From positions 307,047 to 371,046 of the forward strand of contig JAFEFL010000064.1 of NCBI GenBank assembly GCA_018240595.1: DNA of 64,000 nt. Reading direction: 5' to 3'. This stretch comes from Pseudomonadota bacterium. Its GTDB lineage: Bacteria > Pseudomonadota > Alphaproteobacteria > Rhizobiales > Xanthobacteraceae. This document shows, in pieces, positions 1-7,135 of this stretch; the stretch's first letter is position 1; the number at the start of each line of letters is the position of its first letter. Below the pieces are notes generated by a model. That model did not search any database. It had not been told where the DNA came from and was given only the letters and a program-made list of their open reading frames with translations. The translations under genes and the position numbers were made by a program.

Positions 1-216
1 CGTCTCGACCACCAGCATGTGGCGCATCAATTTGAGTTCGCCGGTCTTCGGCTCGATCTCGGCGTGCACGTCGGTCTCGGCGCCGTAGCGCGAGCGCGCC
101 GCCTTGGCGATGGCGTCTTCCATCGCCGCGATGACGATGCCGCGGTCGATCGACTTTTCACGCGCCACCGCATCGGCGATCTGCAACAGTTCGAGCCTAT
201 TGGCGCTGACAGCCAT
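1..216 (-). CDS. nusA: Transcription termination/antitermination factor NusA, N-terminal fragment
   Basis: The first 72 codons of NusA are present; the rest lies beyond the left edge of the window. The protein opens MAVSANRLELLQIADAVARE, a strongly conserved start in alphaproteobacterial NusA. The visible part is the RNA-polymerase-binding N-terminal domain. NusA binds elongating RNA polymerase and affects pausing, termination and rRNA antitermination. The ATG is preceded by a strong AAGGAGA ribosome binding site. It follows rimP by 22 bp on the same strand, the usual rimP-nusA-infB operon order, so it should be transcribed from the rimP leader. Confidence 0.95.
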   Translation of the reverse strand, partial: MAVSANRLELLQIADAVAREKSIDRGIVIAAMEDAIAKAARSRYGAETDVHAEIEPKTGELKLMRHMLVVET

Positions 217-238
217 AGCTCAGTCTCCTTCTCTAAAG

Positions 239-925
239 TTATCGCGCGGCGGTCCGCTCGGCCTGCTTCGTCTTTTTGGCCTGCTTGAGACGCCGTTGTT
301 CCTTTTTCGCCGCGCGCAATTCGCGCTTGGCGGCCTTCTCGGCGCGCAACGCTTCGCTCACCAGTTCGTCGGTGAGGACGAGCTTTGCTTCGCCCATGTC
401 TCTCATCGGCAGCAGCACTGCCGGATCTTCACCCGCCTTCGGATCGTCGCGGGTCAGTTTCGCCGCCTCGCCTTCGACGCCGTCGATGATGCCGCGGAAG
501 CGCTTGCGGCCGGCGACCGGCACTTCCATTTCGACCTTCACCAGGTGGCCGGCATAGCGCTCGAAGTCGGAGCGGCGCACCAGCGGCCGGTCGATACCGG
601 GCGAGGAAATCTCCAGACGGTAGGCGCGGTCGATAGGTTCGTTGACGTCGAACACCGGCGACAGGGCCCGCGATACCGCCTCGCAGTCGTCCACCGTCAT
701 GGAACCGTCGGGGCGCTCCGCCATGATCTGGATCGTGCACTCCTCGCCGGAAGAAACCTTAATCCGAACAAGGCGATAGCCAAGCTGCTCAACCACAGGT
801 TCAGCGATCGAGGCGATACGCGCCGGCAGGCCGGTCTCGGCGATCAGGCGCGGCTCATCGGCCGCTGTCGCCGTTTCCGGGCCGGAACCCGCCGCCAAAG
901 TCTCATGTCGCTCGCCCAGAGCCAT
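239..925 (-). CDS. rimP: Ribosome maturation factor RimP
   Basis: A 228-residue RimP, needed for 30S subunit maturation. Recognisable segments are PVVEQLGYRLVRIKV (about residues 43-57) and FDVNEPIDRAYRLEISSPGI (about 91-110), typical of the N-terminal domain, followed by the SH3-like second domain. The protein is longer than the usual 150-180 residues. The first 30 or so residues are a weakly conserved extension, and the last 35 or so form a Lys/Arg/Ala-rich tail that probably binds RNA or is disordered. It heads the operon with nusA. A terminator-like hairpin lies in its leader. Confidence 0.95.
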   Translation of the reverse strand: MALGERHETLAAGSGPETATAADEPRLIAETGLPARIASIAEPVVEQLGYRLVRIKVSSGEECTIQIMAERPDGSMTVDDCEAVSRALSPVFDVNEPIDRAYRLEISSPGIDRPLVRRSDFERYAGHLVKVEMEVPVAGRKRFRGIIDGVEGEAAKLTRDDPKAGEDPAVLLPMRDMGEAKLVLTDELVSEALRAEKAAKRELRAAKKEQRRLKQAKKTKQAERTAAR

Positions 926-946
926 CGATCGAAGCTATGCCTGTAA

Positions 947-980
947 ACAAAAAAGAGCGGGTCCGGGGGGACCCACTCTC
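947..980 (-). terminator. Terminator-like hairpin in the rimP-nusA leader (candidate attenuator)
   Basis: Read on the minus strand, positions 980-969 (GAGAGTGGGTCC) pair with 964-953 (GGACCCGCTCTT). This gives a 12-bp stem with one or two G-U pairs and a CCCC loop, followed directly by a T-rich run. It ends about 22 nt before the rimP ATG and no gene precedes it on this strand, so it lies inside the operon leader. Terminator-like leader structures have been described for rimP operons, but I cannot assign this one to a named RNA family. It may attenuate transcription, or it may end an unseen short transcript. Confidence 0.6.
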
Positions 981-1059
981 AAAACCCGATTTGGTTATGA
1001 GGGTGTATTGACGTCGGAAATATAGCGATTTTTGCGCGTCGCGCAAGGCGGCATGAGGG

Positions 1060-1137
1060 CTAGTGCGGCGGCTCTGACGTTCCGATCAGTCCGGCGGCAC
1101 ATCCATCATCGGAACGTCAGAGCCAAAACCGCACTAG
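1060..1137. repeat. CTAG-ended inverted repeat 1
   Basis: A 78-bp imperfect palindrome with arms 1060-1086 and 1108-1137. It starts CTAGTGCGG and ends CCGCACTAG, with a 17-bp perfect inner stem (inner right-arm sequence ATCGGAACGTCAGAGCC). It lies between the divergent rimP and DUF2336 genes, 13 bp from a second element with the same CTAGTG/CACTAG ends. It looks like a REP- or MITE-type intergenic element. Confidence 0.7.
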
Positions 1138-1150
1138 AATTATAGAGTTG

Positions 1151-1225
1151 CTAGTGTCCTTTCGCTTCCGACGCTCGTACCAGTGCTCGCGGCAAGGGAC
1201 ACGAGCGTCGGAAGCGGGACACTAG
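1151..1225. repeat. CTAG-ended inverted repeat 2
   Basis: A 75-bp imperfect palindrome with arms 1151-1178 and 1201-1225. It starts CTAGTGTCC and ends GGACACTAG, with a 16-bp inner stem (ACGAGCGTCGGAAGCG). The stem sequence differs from the neighbouring element but the terminal hexamers are identical. It ends about 90 bp before the DUF2336 start codon. Confidence 0.7.
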
Positions 1226-1312
1226 CCGCTAAACCCTTCTTTCACACGTTGCCGTTACGTTTCGTTAAGGCGCCGGCCAGGGGGTAACGGCGCGCGTTTG
1301 GGTTCGTGCGTA

Positions 1313-2392
1313 ATGGCTGCTCCTGCGTCCCTGCTTCCCGAGCTGGAAGACGTCGTCCAGCACGGCTCCGCGGAAAAGCGGGCCGAGACGCTGCGCCGTA
1401 TCACGACCCTGTTCCTCGATGGCGCTCCCGCATTCAACGATCACCATGTCGCACTGTTCGACGACGTCATCGGCTGCCTGATCGCCGAGATCGAGGCGAA
1501 GGCGCTGGCCGAGCTGGCGCGCCGTATCGCGCCGGTCGAGAACGCGCCGGCCGGGGTGGTGGCAACGCTCGCGAAGAATGACGACATCGACGTGGCCGGG
1601 CCGGTGCTGCGCGCCAGCCATTTGTCGGATCCGGATCTGATCGCGATCGCCGAGACCAAGAGCCAGCAGCACCTGCTGGCGATGGCCAAGCGCAGCAGCC
1701 TGAGCGAGGCGCTGTCCGAAGTTCTGGTCAAACGCGGCGACCGCAGCGTCGCCCATTCGATCGCCGACAATCGCGGCGCACATCTGTCGGAGCGCGCCTT
1801 CACCAGTCTCATCGATCGGGCGCAACAAGACGGCGATCTCGCCGAGAAGGTCGGCCAGCGCACCGATATTCCGCCGCGGCTGTTCCGCCAGCTGCTGCTG
1901 CAGGCCAGCGACGTGGTGCAGCGCCGCCTACTCGCCGCCGCGCGCCCCGAGACGCAGACCGAAATCCGCAAGATTCTCGCCAAGGTCACCGACGAGGTCG
2001 GCGCCAAGGCGGCGCCGCGCAACTACACTGTGGCGCTGGCGGCCGTGCGCGAACTGCACAAGCAGCGCAAGCTCACCGAAGCCGATGTTGCGAACTACGC
2101 CGAGGGCGGCAAGTACGAAGAGACCATCGCGGCTTTGTCGACGATCTGCGCGGTGCCGGTCGAGGTGGTCGATCGCCTGATGAACGGCGAGCGCGCCGAC
2201 CCGGTGCTCATTCTCGCGCGCTCGGCGAATTTCGGCTGGCCGACGGTGAAGTCGGTGATCAATGCGCGGCCGGGTCCGAAGCCGACACAGACGGTGATCG
2301 ACGCCGCGCACGAGAACTTCGAGCGGCTGACCACGGCGACCGCGCAGCGCGTCGTACGTTTCTGGCAAGTGCGTCAGGGCACGGGCGAGTGA
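1313..2392 (+). CDS. DUF2336 domain-containing protein
   Basis: A 359-residue, leucine/alanine-rich, mostly helical protein resembling the alphaproteobacterial DUF2336 family. Helical repeat-like stretches run along most of its length, for example LLAMAKRSSLSEALSEVLVK and LFRQLLLQASDVVQRRLLAA. The C-terminal part contains VPVEVVDRLMNGERADPVLILAR. No signal peptide or catalytic motif is visible and the function is unknown. The ATG at 1313 (MAAPASLLPELED) is preferred over an in-frame TTG at 1298. It stands alone, divergent from rimP and convergent with trmB. Confidence 0.8.
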   Translation: MAAPASLLPELEDVVQHGSAEKRAETLRRITTLFLDGAPAFNDHHVALFDDVIGCLIAEIEAKALAELARRIAPVENAPAGVVATLAKNDDIDVAGPVLRASHLSDPDLIAIAETKSQQHLLAMAKRSSLSEALSEVLVKRGDRSVAHSIADNRGAHLSERAFTSLIDRAQQDGDLAEKVGQRTDIPPRLFRQLLLQASDVVQRRLLAAARPETQTEIRKILAKVTDEVGAKAAPRNYTVALAAVRELHKQRKLTEADVANYAEGGKYEETIAALSTICAVPVEVVDRLMNGERADPVLILARSANFGWPTVKSVINARPGPKPTQTVIDAAHENFERLTTATAQRVVRFWQVRQGTGE

Positions 2393-2431
2393 TCTTTCAC
2401 TGTCGTCGCCGCGAAAGCCGGGACCCCGGAA

Positions 2432-3133
2432 TTACTTCTTCCGAAAAATGAAATACGCCGGCGTTCTTCCCTCGCGCACCGCCTTCGCCTCGTAGCGCGT
2501 GCGGGTCCAGCCGTCCCACGGCTTGCGCCAGTCGTCGGCGGCTTCCGCGGTCCAGATGAAATCCGGCGAGCGCATGATGCGCGCCAGCGCGTAAGTCATG
2601 TAGCTCGGAATGTCGGTGGCGAAGCGAAATTCGCCGCCGCTCTTCAGAAGGCGCGCGAGGCGCGGCAGGCTGTCGTCCTGAATGAAGCGGCGCTTCCACT
2701 GTCGCCGCTTCGGCCACGGATCGGGATAGAGAAGATCGATGCGCGAGAAAGCGCCGGCCGGCAGCCAGTCGAGTAGATCGCTCGCATCGCCGTGAAAGAC
2801 ACGGACATTGGTGAGGTCTTCGTCGTCGATCGCGACCAACAATTTGCCAACGGCGTTGAGAAAACCGTCGGCACCGATGAAACCTTGCTCGGGATGGGCC
2901 ATCGCCTGGGCGACCAGATGCTCGCCGCCGCCGAAGCCGATCTCGAGGCGCAGCGTCTGCGGCGCATGCGGAAACAGCGACGACAAATCAGCGGGCGCTG
3001 GCCGCGTCAGGTCGAGCGCCAGCGTCGGCAGCAATTCGTCGAACAGTTCCGACTGCCGCGCCTTGAGCGGATGCCCTTTGCGCCGGCCAAAGAAGGCGCG
3101 CTGCACTCGTTCGCTGTCGTCTCTTTCGGTCAT
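2432..3133 (-). CDS. trmB: tRNA (guanine-N7-)-methyltransferase TrmB
   Basis: An SAM-dependent methyltransferase that makes m7G46 in tRNA. The SAM-binding motif LRLEIGFGGGEHLV is followed by GFIGADGFLNAVGKLL and by the TrmB hallmark DLLYPDPWPKRRQWKRRF. The C-terminus has WTRTRYEAKAVREGRTPAYF. The start at 3133 (MTERDDSERVQRAF) is preferred because the alternative ATG at 3145 lies at the edge of an intergenic palindrome; neither has a clear ribosome binding site. It lies downstream of metK on the same strand, with a terminator and repeats in between. Confidence 0.95.
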   Translation of the reverse strand: MTERDDSERVQRAFFGRRKGHPLKARQSELFDELLPTLALDLTRPAPADLSSLFPHAPQTLRLEIGFGGGEHLVAQAMAHPEQGFIGADGFLNAVGKLLVAIDDEDLTNVRVFHGDASDLLDWLPAGAFSRIDLLYPDPWPKRRQWKRRFIQDDSLPRLARLLKSGGEFRFATDIPSYMTYALARIMRSPDFIWTAEAADDWRKPWDGWTRTRYEAKAVREGRTPAYFIFRKK

Positions 3134-3140
3134 CGTCGAT

Positions 3141-3219
3141 GTCATCGTCCGCGAAGGCGGACGATCCAGCCCTTATTTCCGTGCGAAGGGCTGGATGCCC
3201 CGCCTTCGCGGGACATGAC
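3141..3219. repeat. Bipartite intergenic palindrome, family A
   Basis: Two short hairpins back to back: GTCCGCGAAGGCGGAC followed by GATCCAGCCCTT, then AAGGGCTGGAT followed by CCCGCCTTCGCGGG. The CGTC.TCC-CCGCGAA-GGATCCAG layout recurs at about 13338, 16334 and 51333. It lies just upstream of trmB. Confidence 0.7.
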
Positions 3220-3250
3220 AACAGAAAAATGCTGTCGCCGGGAAAAAGAA

Positions 3251-3276
3251 AAAGGCCGGGCGCGAGCCCGGCCTTT
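3251..3276 (-). terminator. Intrinsic terminator downstream of metK
   Basis: On the minus strand the sequence AAAGGCCGGGC-TCGC-GCCCGGCCTTT forms an 11-bp perfect stem with a 4-nt loop. It is followed by TTCTTTTT, a T-rich run as expected for an intrinsic terminator. It lies about 90 bp past the metK stop codon. Confidence 0.85.
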
Positions 3277-3285
3277 CGATATTCG

Positions 3286-3352
3286 CTGGATCCCAGCCAT
3301 AGGCGTTCTGAAAGAACGCCGTCCTTCGGACGGCTATGCGCGGGGATGCCCT
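3286..3352. repeat. Palindromic element with a three-way-junction fold
   Basis: CATAG (3298-3302) and CTATG (3334-3338) enclose two adjoining hairpins, GCGTTCT-GAA-AGAACGC and CGTCC-TTC-GGACG. Flanking bases CTGGATCC and GGGGATGCC resemble the ends of the family A palindromes. It lies between metK and its terminator, so it would be part of the metK 3' untranslated region. Confidence 0.4.
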
Positions 3353-3364
3353 GCTTTCAGCAGG

Positions 3365-4639
3365 TCACTTGAACGCCGCCTTGATCTGCGCGGCGAGGTC
3401 CGTCTTCTCCCAGGAGAAGCCGCCATCCTTCTCCGGCGCGCGGCCGAAGTGGCCGTAGGCCGAGGTGCGGCGGTAGATCGGCCGGTTGAGCTTGAGCGTG
3501 CGGCGGATGTTGGTCGGCGTCAGGCGGAACAGCTCGGGCAGAATCTTCTCGAGCTTCTTCTCATCGACCTTGCCGGTGCCGTGGGTGTCGACCAGCAGCG
3601 ACATCGGATCGGCGACGCCGATGGCGTAGGCGACCTGAATGGTGCAGCGCTCGGCGACGCCGGCGGCGACCACGTTCTTGGCGAGGTAGCGCGCGGCATA
3701 AGCGGCCGAACGGTCGACCTTGGTCGGGTCCTTGCCGGAGAAGGCGCCGCCGCCGTGCGGAGCGTAGCCGCCGTAGGTGTCGACGATGATCTTGCGGCCG
3801 GTGAGGCCGCAGTCGCCGTCCGGACCGCCGATGACGAAGTTACCGGTCGGGTTGACGAGGAAGTCGGACGACTTGGCCGGCATCCAGCCTTTCGGCAGCG
3901 CCTGCGCCACCGTCTGCTCGATCATGTCCTTGACCATGCCCGGCGTGTACTTCTTGCCGTTGCGGCTCTTCTCATTGTGCTGGGTCGAGACGACGACCTT
4001 GGTGCAGCCGACCGGCTTGCCGTCGACATACTTCACCGTGACCTGGCTCTTGGCGTCGGGCTGCAGGTCGGGCAGCGACTTGGAGTGGCGCTTCTCCGAC
4101 AGCGAACGCAGGATCTTGTGTGCGAAATAGATCGGCGCCGGCATGAACGAGTTCTTCTCGTAGACTTCGCTCTCGGTGCAGGCGAAGCCGAACATCATGC
4201 CCTGGTCGCCGGCGCCTTCTTCTTCGCCGCTCTTTTTCTTCTTGGCATCGACGCCCATGGCGATGTCGGGCGACTGACCGTGCAGCAGCACTTCGACGTC
4301 GGCGCCGTAATAGGAGAAGCCGTCCTGGTCGTAGCCGATGTCCTTCACGACATCGCGGGCGATCTGGGTGATGTATTCGCGATCGACGACGACCTTGTCG
4401 CCGTGCTTGCGGAAGAACGGCGCCTGGCCGCGGCCTTCACCGGCGATGACGATCTTGTTGGTGGTGGTCAGCGTTTCGCAGCCAAGACGGGTGTTCACCG
4501 CGCTGTCGTCGGCAATGCCGAGCTTGATATCGTTTGCCAGAAAGGCGTCCAGCACAGCGTCGGAGATCTGATCGCAGACCTTGTCCGGATGGCCTTCGGA
4601 AACCGATTCACTGGTGAACAGAAAATTCTTGTGAGCCAC
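3365..4639 (-). CDS. metK: S-adenosylmethionine synthetase
   Basis: MetK makes SAM from methionine and ATP in the cytoplasm. The N-terminus is V(M)AHKNFLFTSESVSEGHPDK. The ATP-binding hexapeptide region GAGDQGMMFGFAC and the P-loop-like GGGAFSGKDPTKVDRS are both present. The length of 424 residues is slightly above the usual 385-400. The frame is open for 42 more codons upstream, but the GTG at 4639 matches the family start and has GGGGAG six bases before it. A 267-nt folded leader separates it from the upstream phrR/praR gene. Its product feeds the SAM-using enzymes TrmB and MiaB encoded nearby. Confidence 0.96.
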   Translation of the reverse strand: MAHKNFLFTSESVSEGHPDKVCDQISDAVLDAFLANDIKLGIADDSAVNTRLGCETLTTTNKIVIAGEGRGQAPFFRKHGDKVVVDREYITQIARDVVKDIGYDQDGFSYYGADVEVLLHGQSPDIAMGVDAKKKKSGEEEGAGDQGMMFGFACTESEVYEKNSFMPAPIYFAHKILRSLSEKRHSKSLPDLQPDAKSQVTVKYVDGKPVGCTKVVVSTQHNEKSRNGKKYTPGMVKDMIEQTVAQALPKGWMPAKSSDFLVNPTGNFVIGGPDGDCGLTGRKIIVDTYGGYAPHGGGAFSGKDPTKVDRSAAYAARYLAKNVVAAGVAERCTIQVAYAIGVADPMSLLVDTHGTGKVDEKKLEKILPELFRLTPTNIRRTLKLNRPIYRRTSAYGHFGRAPEKDGGFSWEKTDLAAQIKAAFK

Positions 4640-4645
4640 GCTGAT

Positions 4646-4797
4646 CTCCCCATGTGGCGCGGGGAGCCGCGCCGGTTCTACATCGGGGGTTGGTTCTACA
4701 GCGGCGGCTCGCAACGTCAAGATGCGGGCCATCGTGGGCAACAGCCGCAGCGCCCGTCGAGACAATCGGAAAACGATTGCCTTTCGGGCCGGTGCTG
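4646..4797 (-). promoter_or_regulatory. Structured metK leader (candidate cis-acting RNA)
   Basis: The 267 nt between phrR/praR and metK carry two foldable elements on the minus strand. The first is a nested helix at 4797-4748: CAGC/GCTG, then GCCCG/CGGGC, capped by CAATCG-TTTTC-CGATTG. The second is the perfect hairpin GGCGCGG-CTCC-CCGCGCC (4673-4656), beside the metK Shine-Dalgarno. Its CTCCCC (4666-4661) could instead pair with the GGGGAG Shine-Dalgarno at 4651-4646, so two exclusive structures are possible. It does not match any SAM riboswitch consensus I know. GC-rich DNA folds easily, so this is inference. Confidence 0.35.
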
Positions 4798-4906
4798 GCG
4801 TGGGCCTGCCGTTCTACCGGACTTGTTTCAATGGGACGCTGCGGGCCGCTTGAGCCCGGCTGAACCAGGCAGCCGGGCCCGCGCAACAGGTGAGCGGGAG
4901 CAGCCG

Positions 4907-5311
4907 TTACTCTTCGCCGGCGATCTGCTCGACGAGATCGACGATACGGCGGCGCAGCTTGGAGCTCTTGATGCGCATGAACGACTTGGTCAGCGACAGG
5001 CCATCGGAGGTGGCGAGGAAGTCGGAGACATAGGCCGGCGACGGCGCTTCGCTCATACCGCTCGTATAGCCACCCGGGCCATGAGGCGCGCCTTCGAAGA
5101 AGAATGAAACCGGTACTTGCAGGATATTGGCAATCGCCTGCAACCGGCTGGCGCCGATGCGGTTGGTGCCCTTTTCGTATTTCTGCACCTGCTGGAACGT
5201 CAGGCCGAGAGCATCGCCCAGCTTTTCCTGGCTCATGCTCAGCATCATCCGGCGCATACGGACTCGCGAACCGACGTGTTTGTCGATCGGATTGGGCGCC
5301 TTCTTAGCCAT
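4907..5311 (-). CDS. phrR: XRE-family transcriptional regulator, PhrR/PraR type
   Basis: A 134-residue regulator with an N-terminal Cro/CI helix-turn-helix, about residues 14-72 (MSQEKLGDALGLTFQQVQKY, then EKGTNRIGASRLQAIANIL). A variable linker follows, then a conserved tail, LTKSFMRIKSSKLRRRIVDL. This is the highly conserved rhizobial PraR/PhrR family. PhrR was described in Sinorhizobium as a pH-responsive regulator next to actA, the lnt homologue, and the same adjacency is seen here. PraR affects quorum sensing and surface traits in other rhizobia. It probably has its own promoter in the A/T-rich 222 bp upstream. Confidence 0.85.
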   Translation of the reverse strand: MAKKAPNPIDKHVGSRVRMRRMMLSMSQEKLGDALGLTFQQVQKYEKGTNRIGASRLQAIANILQVPVSFFFEGAPHGPGGYTSGMSEAPSPAYVSDFLATSDGLSLTKSFMRIKSSKLRRRIVDLVEQIAGEE

Positions 5312-5340
5312 AAAATTCTCCTATGCCGACATCGTAATTG

Positions 5341-5359
5341 CTAATGTCACAATTATTAG
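5341..5359. promoter_or_regulatory. Candidate operator/promoter region upstream of phrR
   Basis: The 222-bp gap between lnt and phrR (5312-5533) is much more A/T-rich than its surroundings. It holds the inverted repeat CTAAT-N9-ATTAG at 5341-5359, about 30 bp before the phrR start. The placement suits repression or autoregulation. No convincing -35/-10 pair is assigned. Nothing else is seen in this gap. Confidence 0.3.
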
Positions 5360-5533
5360 TCCTTATGCAATCGCTCATTTCAGAAGGCGGGTTTTTAAAC
5401 GTTAAGGTGGCCAAGGAAATTCTGTATATCTTTCAACGCCTTTTACAGATGCTGCCTGTAGTTTAGGCGAATATCGCAAAAATTTTATTTGTGCAGAAAA
5501 CAACCTAAATCGGATTTCGCACCCTGGCTCAAT

Positions 5534-7135
5534 TTAAGCGCGTAGTCGGCGTTTGCCTAGCACAAGGGTAGCTACAACCAAAAATAGAATGAGCGGGAAG
5601 TTTCCGTATCGCGAATAAATTGTCGGATCCATTGCTCGCGGCAAACGGGCGTCGAGGATGCCTTCGATGCCGAGCGGCAGCGACGCCACGATACGGCCGA
5701 CCGGATCGAGGACCCCGGAGATGCCGGTATTGGCTGCGCGCACCAGCGGCAGACCTTCGGCGATGGCGAGCACGCGCGCCTGATGGAAGTGCTGATAGGG
5801 GCCGCTGCTGATGCCGAACCAGCCGTCATTGGTGACGTTCAACAGCCAACCCGGTCTTTCGCCTTCGGGCACGGCTTCGTCGGGAAACACCGCCTCGTAA
5901 CAGATGAGCGGCAGCATCTTCGGTGCGCCGCGCACGTCGATCGTCCGGCGGCGCGTGCCAGTGAGGAAGCCGCCGACTTCCTTGGTCAACTGGCGAAAGC
6001 CGAGCCGCTCCATGAAGCTCTGGAACGGCAGGAATTCTCCGAACGGCACCAGATGCAGCTTGTCATAGATGGCGCGGATCGAGCCGTCGGGATCGAGCAC
6101 GTAGACCGAGTTGTAGGCGCGCGGACCGCGGCCGGGCACCATCTCGCCGGGGCGCACCGCGCCGGTGATCAGTTCGGTGTTCGGCTTGATCAGGTTGGCG
6201 ATCTGCGCCAGCGCGTCGGGCTCACGCGTCAGAAAAAAGGGAAACGCGGCTTCCGGCCAGATCAGATGCGTGACGTCCTGAACGCCCTTCGACTGCGGGC
6301 CGGTGGAGCGATCCGACAGCGTGAGGTAGCGCCGCATCACTTCGTCCTTGGCGCTGTAGTTGAATTTCGCGTCCTGCTGCAGGTCGGGCTGCATGATGCG
6401 CAGCTTGACGTCCTTGACGAAGCTCGTGGGATGCACCGCCAGCCGCGCCACGCCGAATCCGGCCATGCCGACCAGCACGATCATCGCCAGCGCCAGCGGC
6501 CGATAGGGGCGCGGCGTGTCGACAGGGTCGTCCGCCAGCACCGCCGGCGTCGCGAAAATCGCGGCGGCCATGAAAGTCAGGCCCCAGACACCGACCAGCG
6601 AAACGGTTTGCGCCAGCGCCAGCGGTTCGGTCAGCGCATAGCCCAGGGCATTCCACGGAAAGCCGGTAAACACGTGGCCCCGCAGCCATTCCGTTACGGT
6701 GAGCGCAATAGCGAGTGCGAGAATGCGCTCGGGTCCGCGTACCCAGACCAAGCGCGCCGCCGCGAAGCCGAGCGCCATGTAGATGGCGAGATAGGCGGGC
6801 AAGCCGGTCACCGCGACCGGCAGCAGCCAACCGAACGTCTTGGCATCGACCAGAAAGGCGTAACCGACCCAGTACACGCCGACGAGGAAATAGCCGAAGC
6901 CGAAACACCAGCCGGCGATCGCCGCGGACCATGCGCCGCTCCAGCGACCGGCGGTCGAACCGTCGATCAGCCAGACCGCGACCGGAATCGTGATGAACAG
7001 AATCGGCCAGGCGTTTACCGGCGCCATCGCCAGCGCCGAGGCCATGCCGGCGACGAAGGCAATGCCCGCACGGCGCCAGCCATAAGCGAGGACAATCGCA
7101 TGCGCGGCGCGGGTAGCAATGCGGGTCAATGTCAC
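5534..7135 (-). CDS. lnt: Apolipoprotein N-acyltransferase
   Basis: Lnt adds the third acyl chain to lipoproteins in the inner membrane. At 533 residues it is normal length. The N-terminal half (about 20-235) has several membrane segments and the C-terminal half is a nitrilase-fold domain. The Glu-Lys-Cys triad is visible: E295 in WPEAAFP, K359 in DKLHLVPFGEFLP and C412 in LICYEAVFPDE. It overlaps the upstream corC-like gene by 4 bp (ATGA), implying translational coupling. The rhizobial homologue is ActA, required for acid tolerance. Confidence 0.95.
   Translation of the reverse strand: MTLTRIATRAAHAIVLAYGWRRAGIAFVAGMASALAMAPVNAWPILFITIPVAVWLIDGSTAGRWSGAWSAAIAGWCFGFGYFLVGVYWVGYAFLVDAKTFGWLLPVAVTGLPAYLAIYMALGFAAARLVWVRGPERILALAIALTVTEWLRGHVFTGFPWNALGYALTEPLALAQTVSLVGVWGLTFMAAAIFATPAVLADDPVDTPRPYRPLALAMIVLVGMAGFGVARLAVHPTSFVKDVKLRIMQPDLQQDAKFNYSAKDEVMRRYLTLSDRSTGPQSKGVQDVTHLIWPEAAFPFFLTREPDALAQIANLIKPNTELITGAVRPGEMVPGRGPRAYNSVYVLDPDGSIRAIYDKLHLVPFGEFLPFQSFMERLGFRQLTKEVGGFLTGTRRRTIDVRGAPKMLPLICYEAVFPDEAVPEGERPGWLLNVTNDGWFGISSGPYQHFHQARVLAIAEGLPLVRAANTGISGVLDPVGRIVASLPLGIEGILDARLPRAMDPTIYSRYGNFPLILFLVVATLVLGKRRLRA

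Noticed and set aside
4640..4906. Known SAM riboswitch upstream of metK
   Set aside because: The sequence does not show the conserved cores of SAM-II or SAM/SAH riboswitches that I know. It is kept only as a generic structured leader.
2792..5107. A 771-codon open frame on the plus strand opposite trmB and metK
   Set aside because: It is antisense to two certain genes, is Arg/Ala-rich without motifs, and crosses a terminator and repeats.
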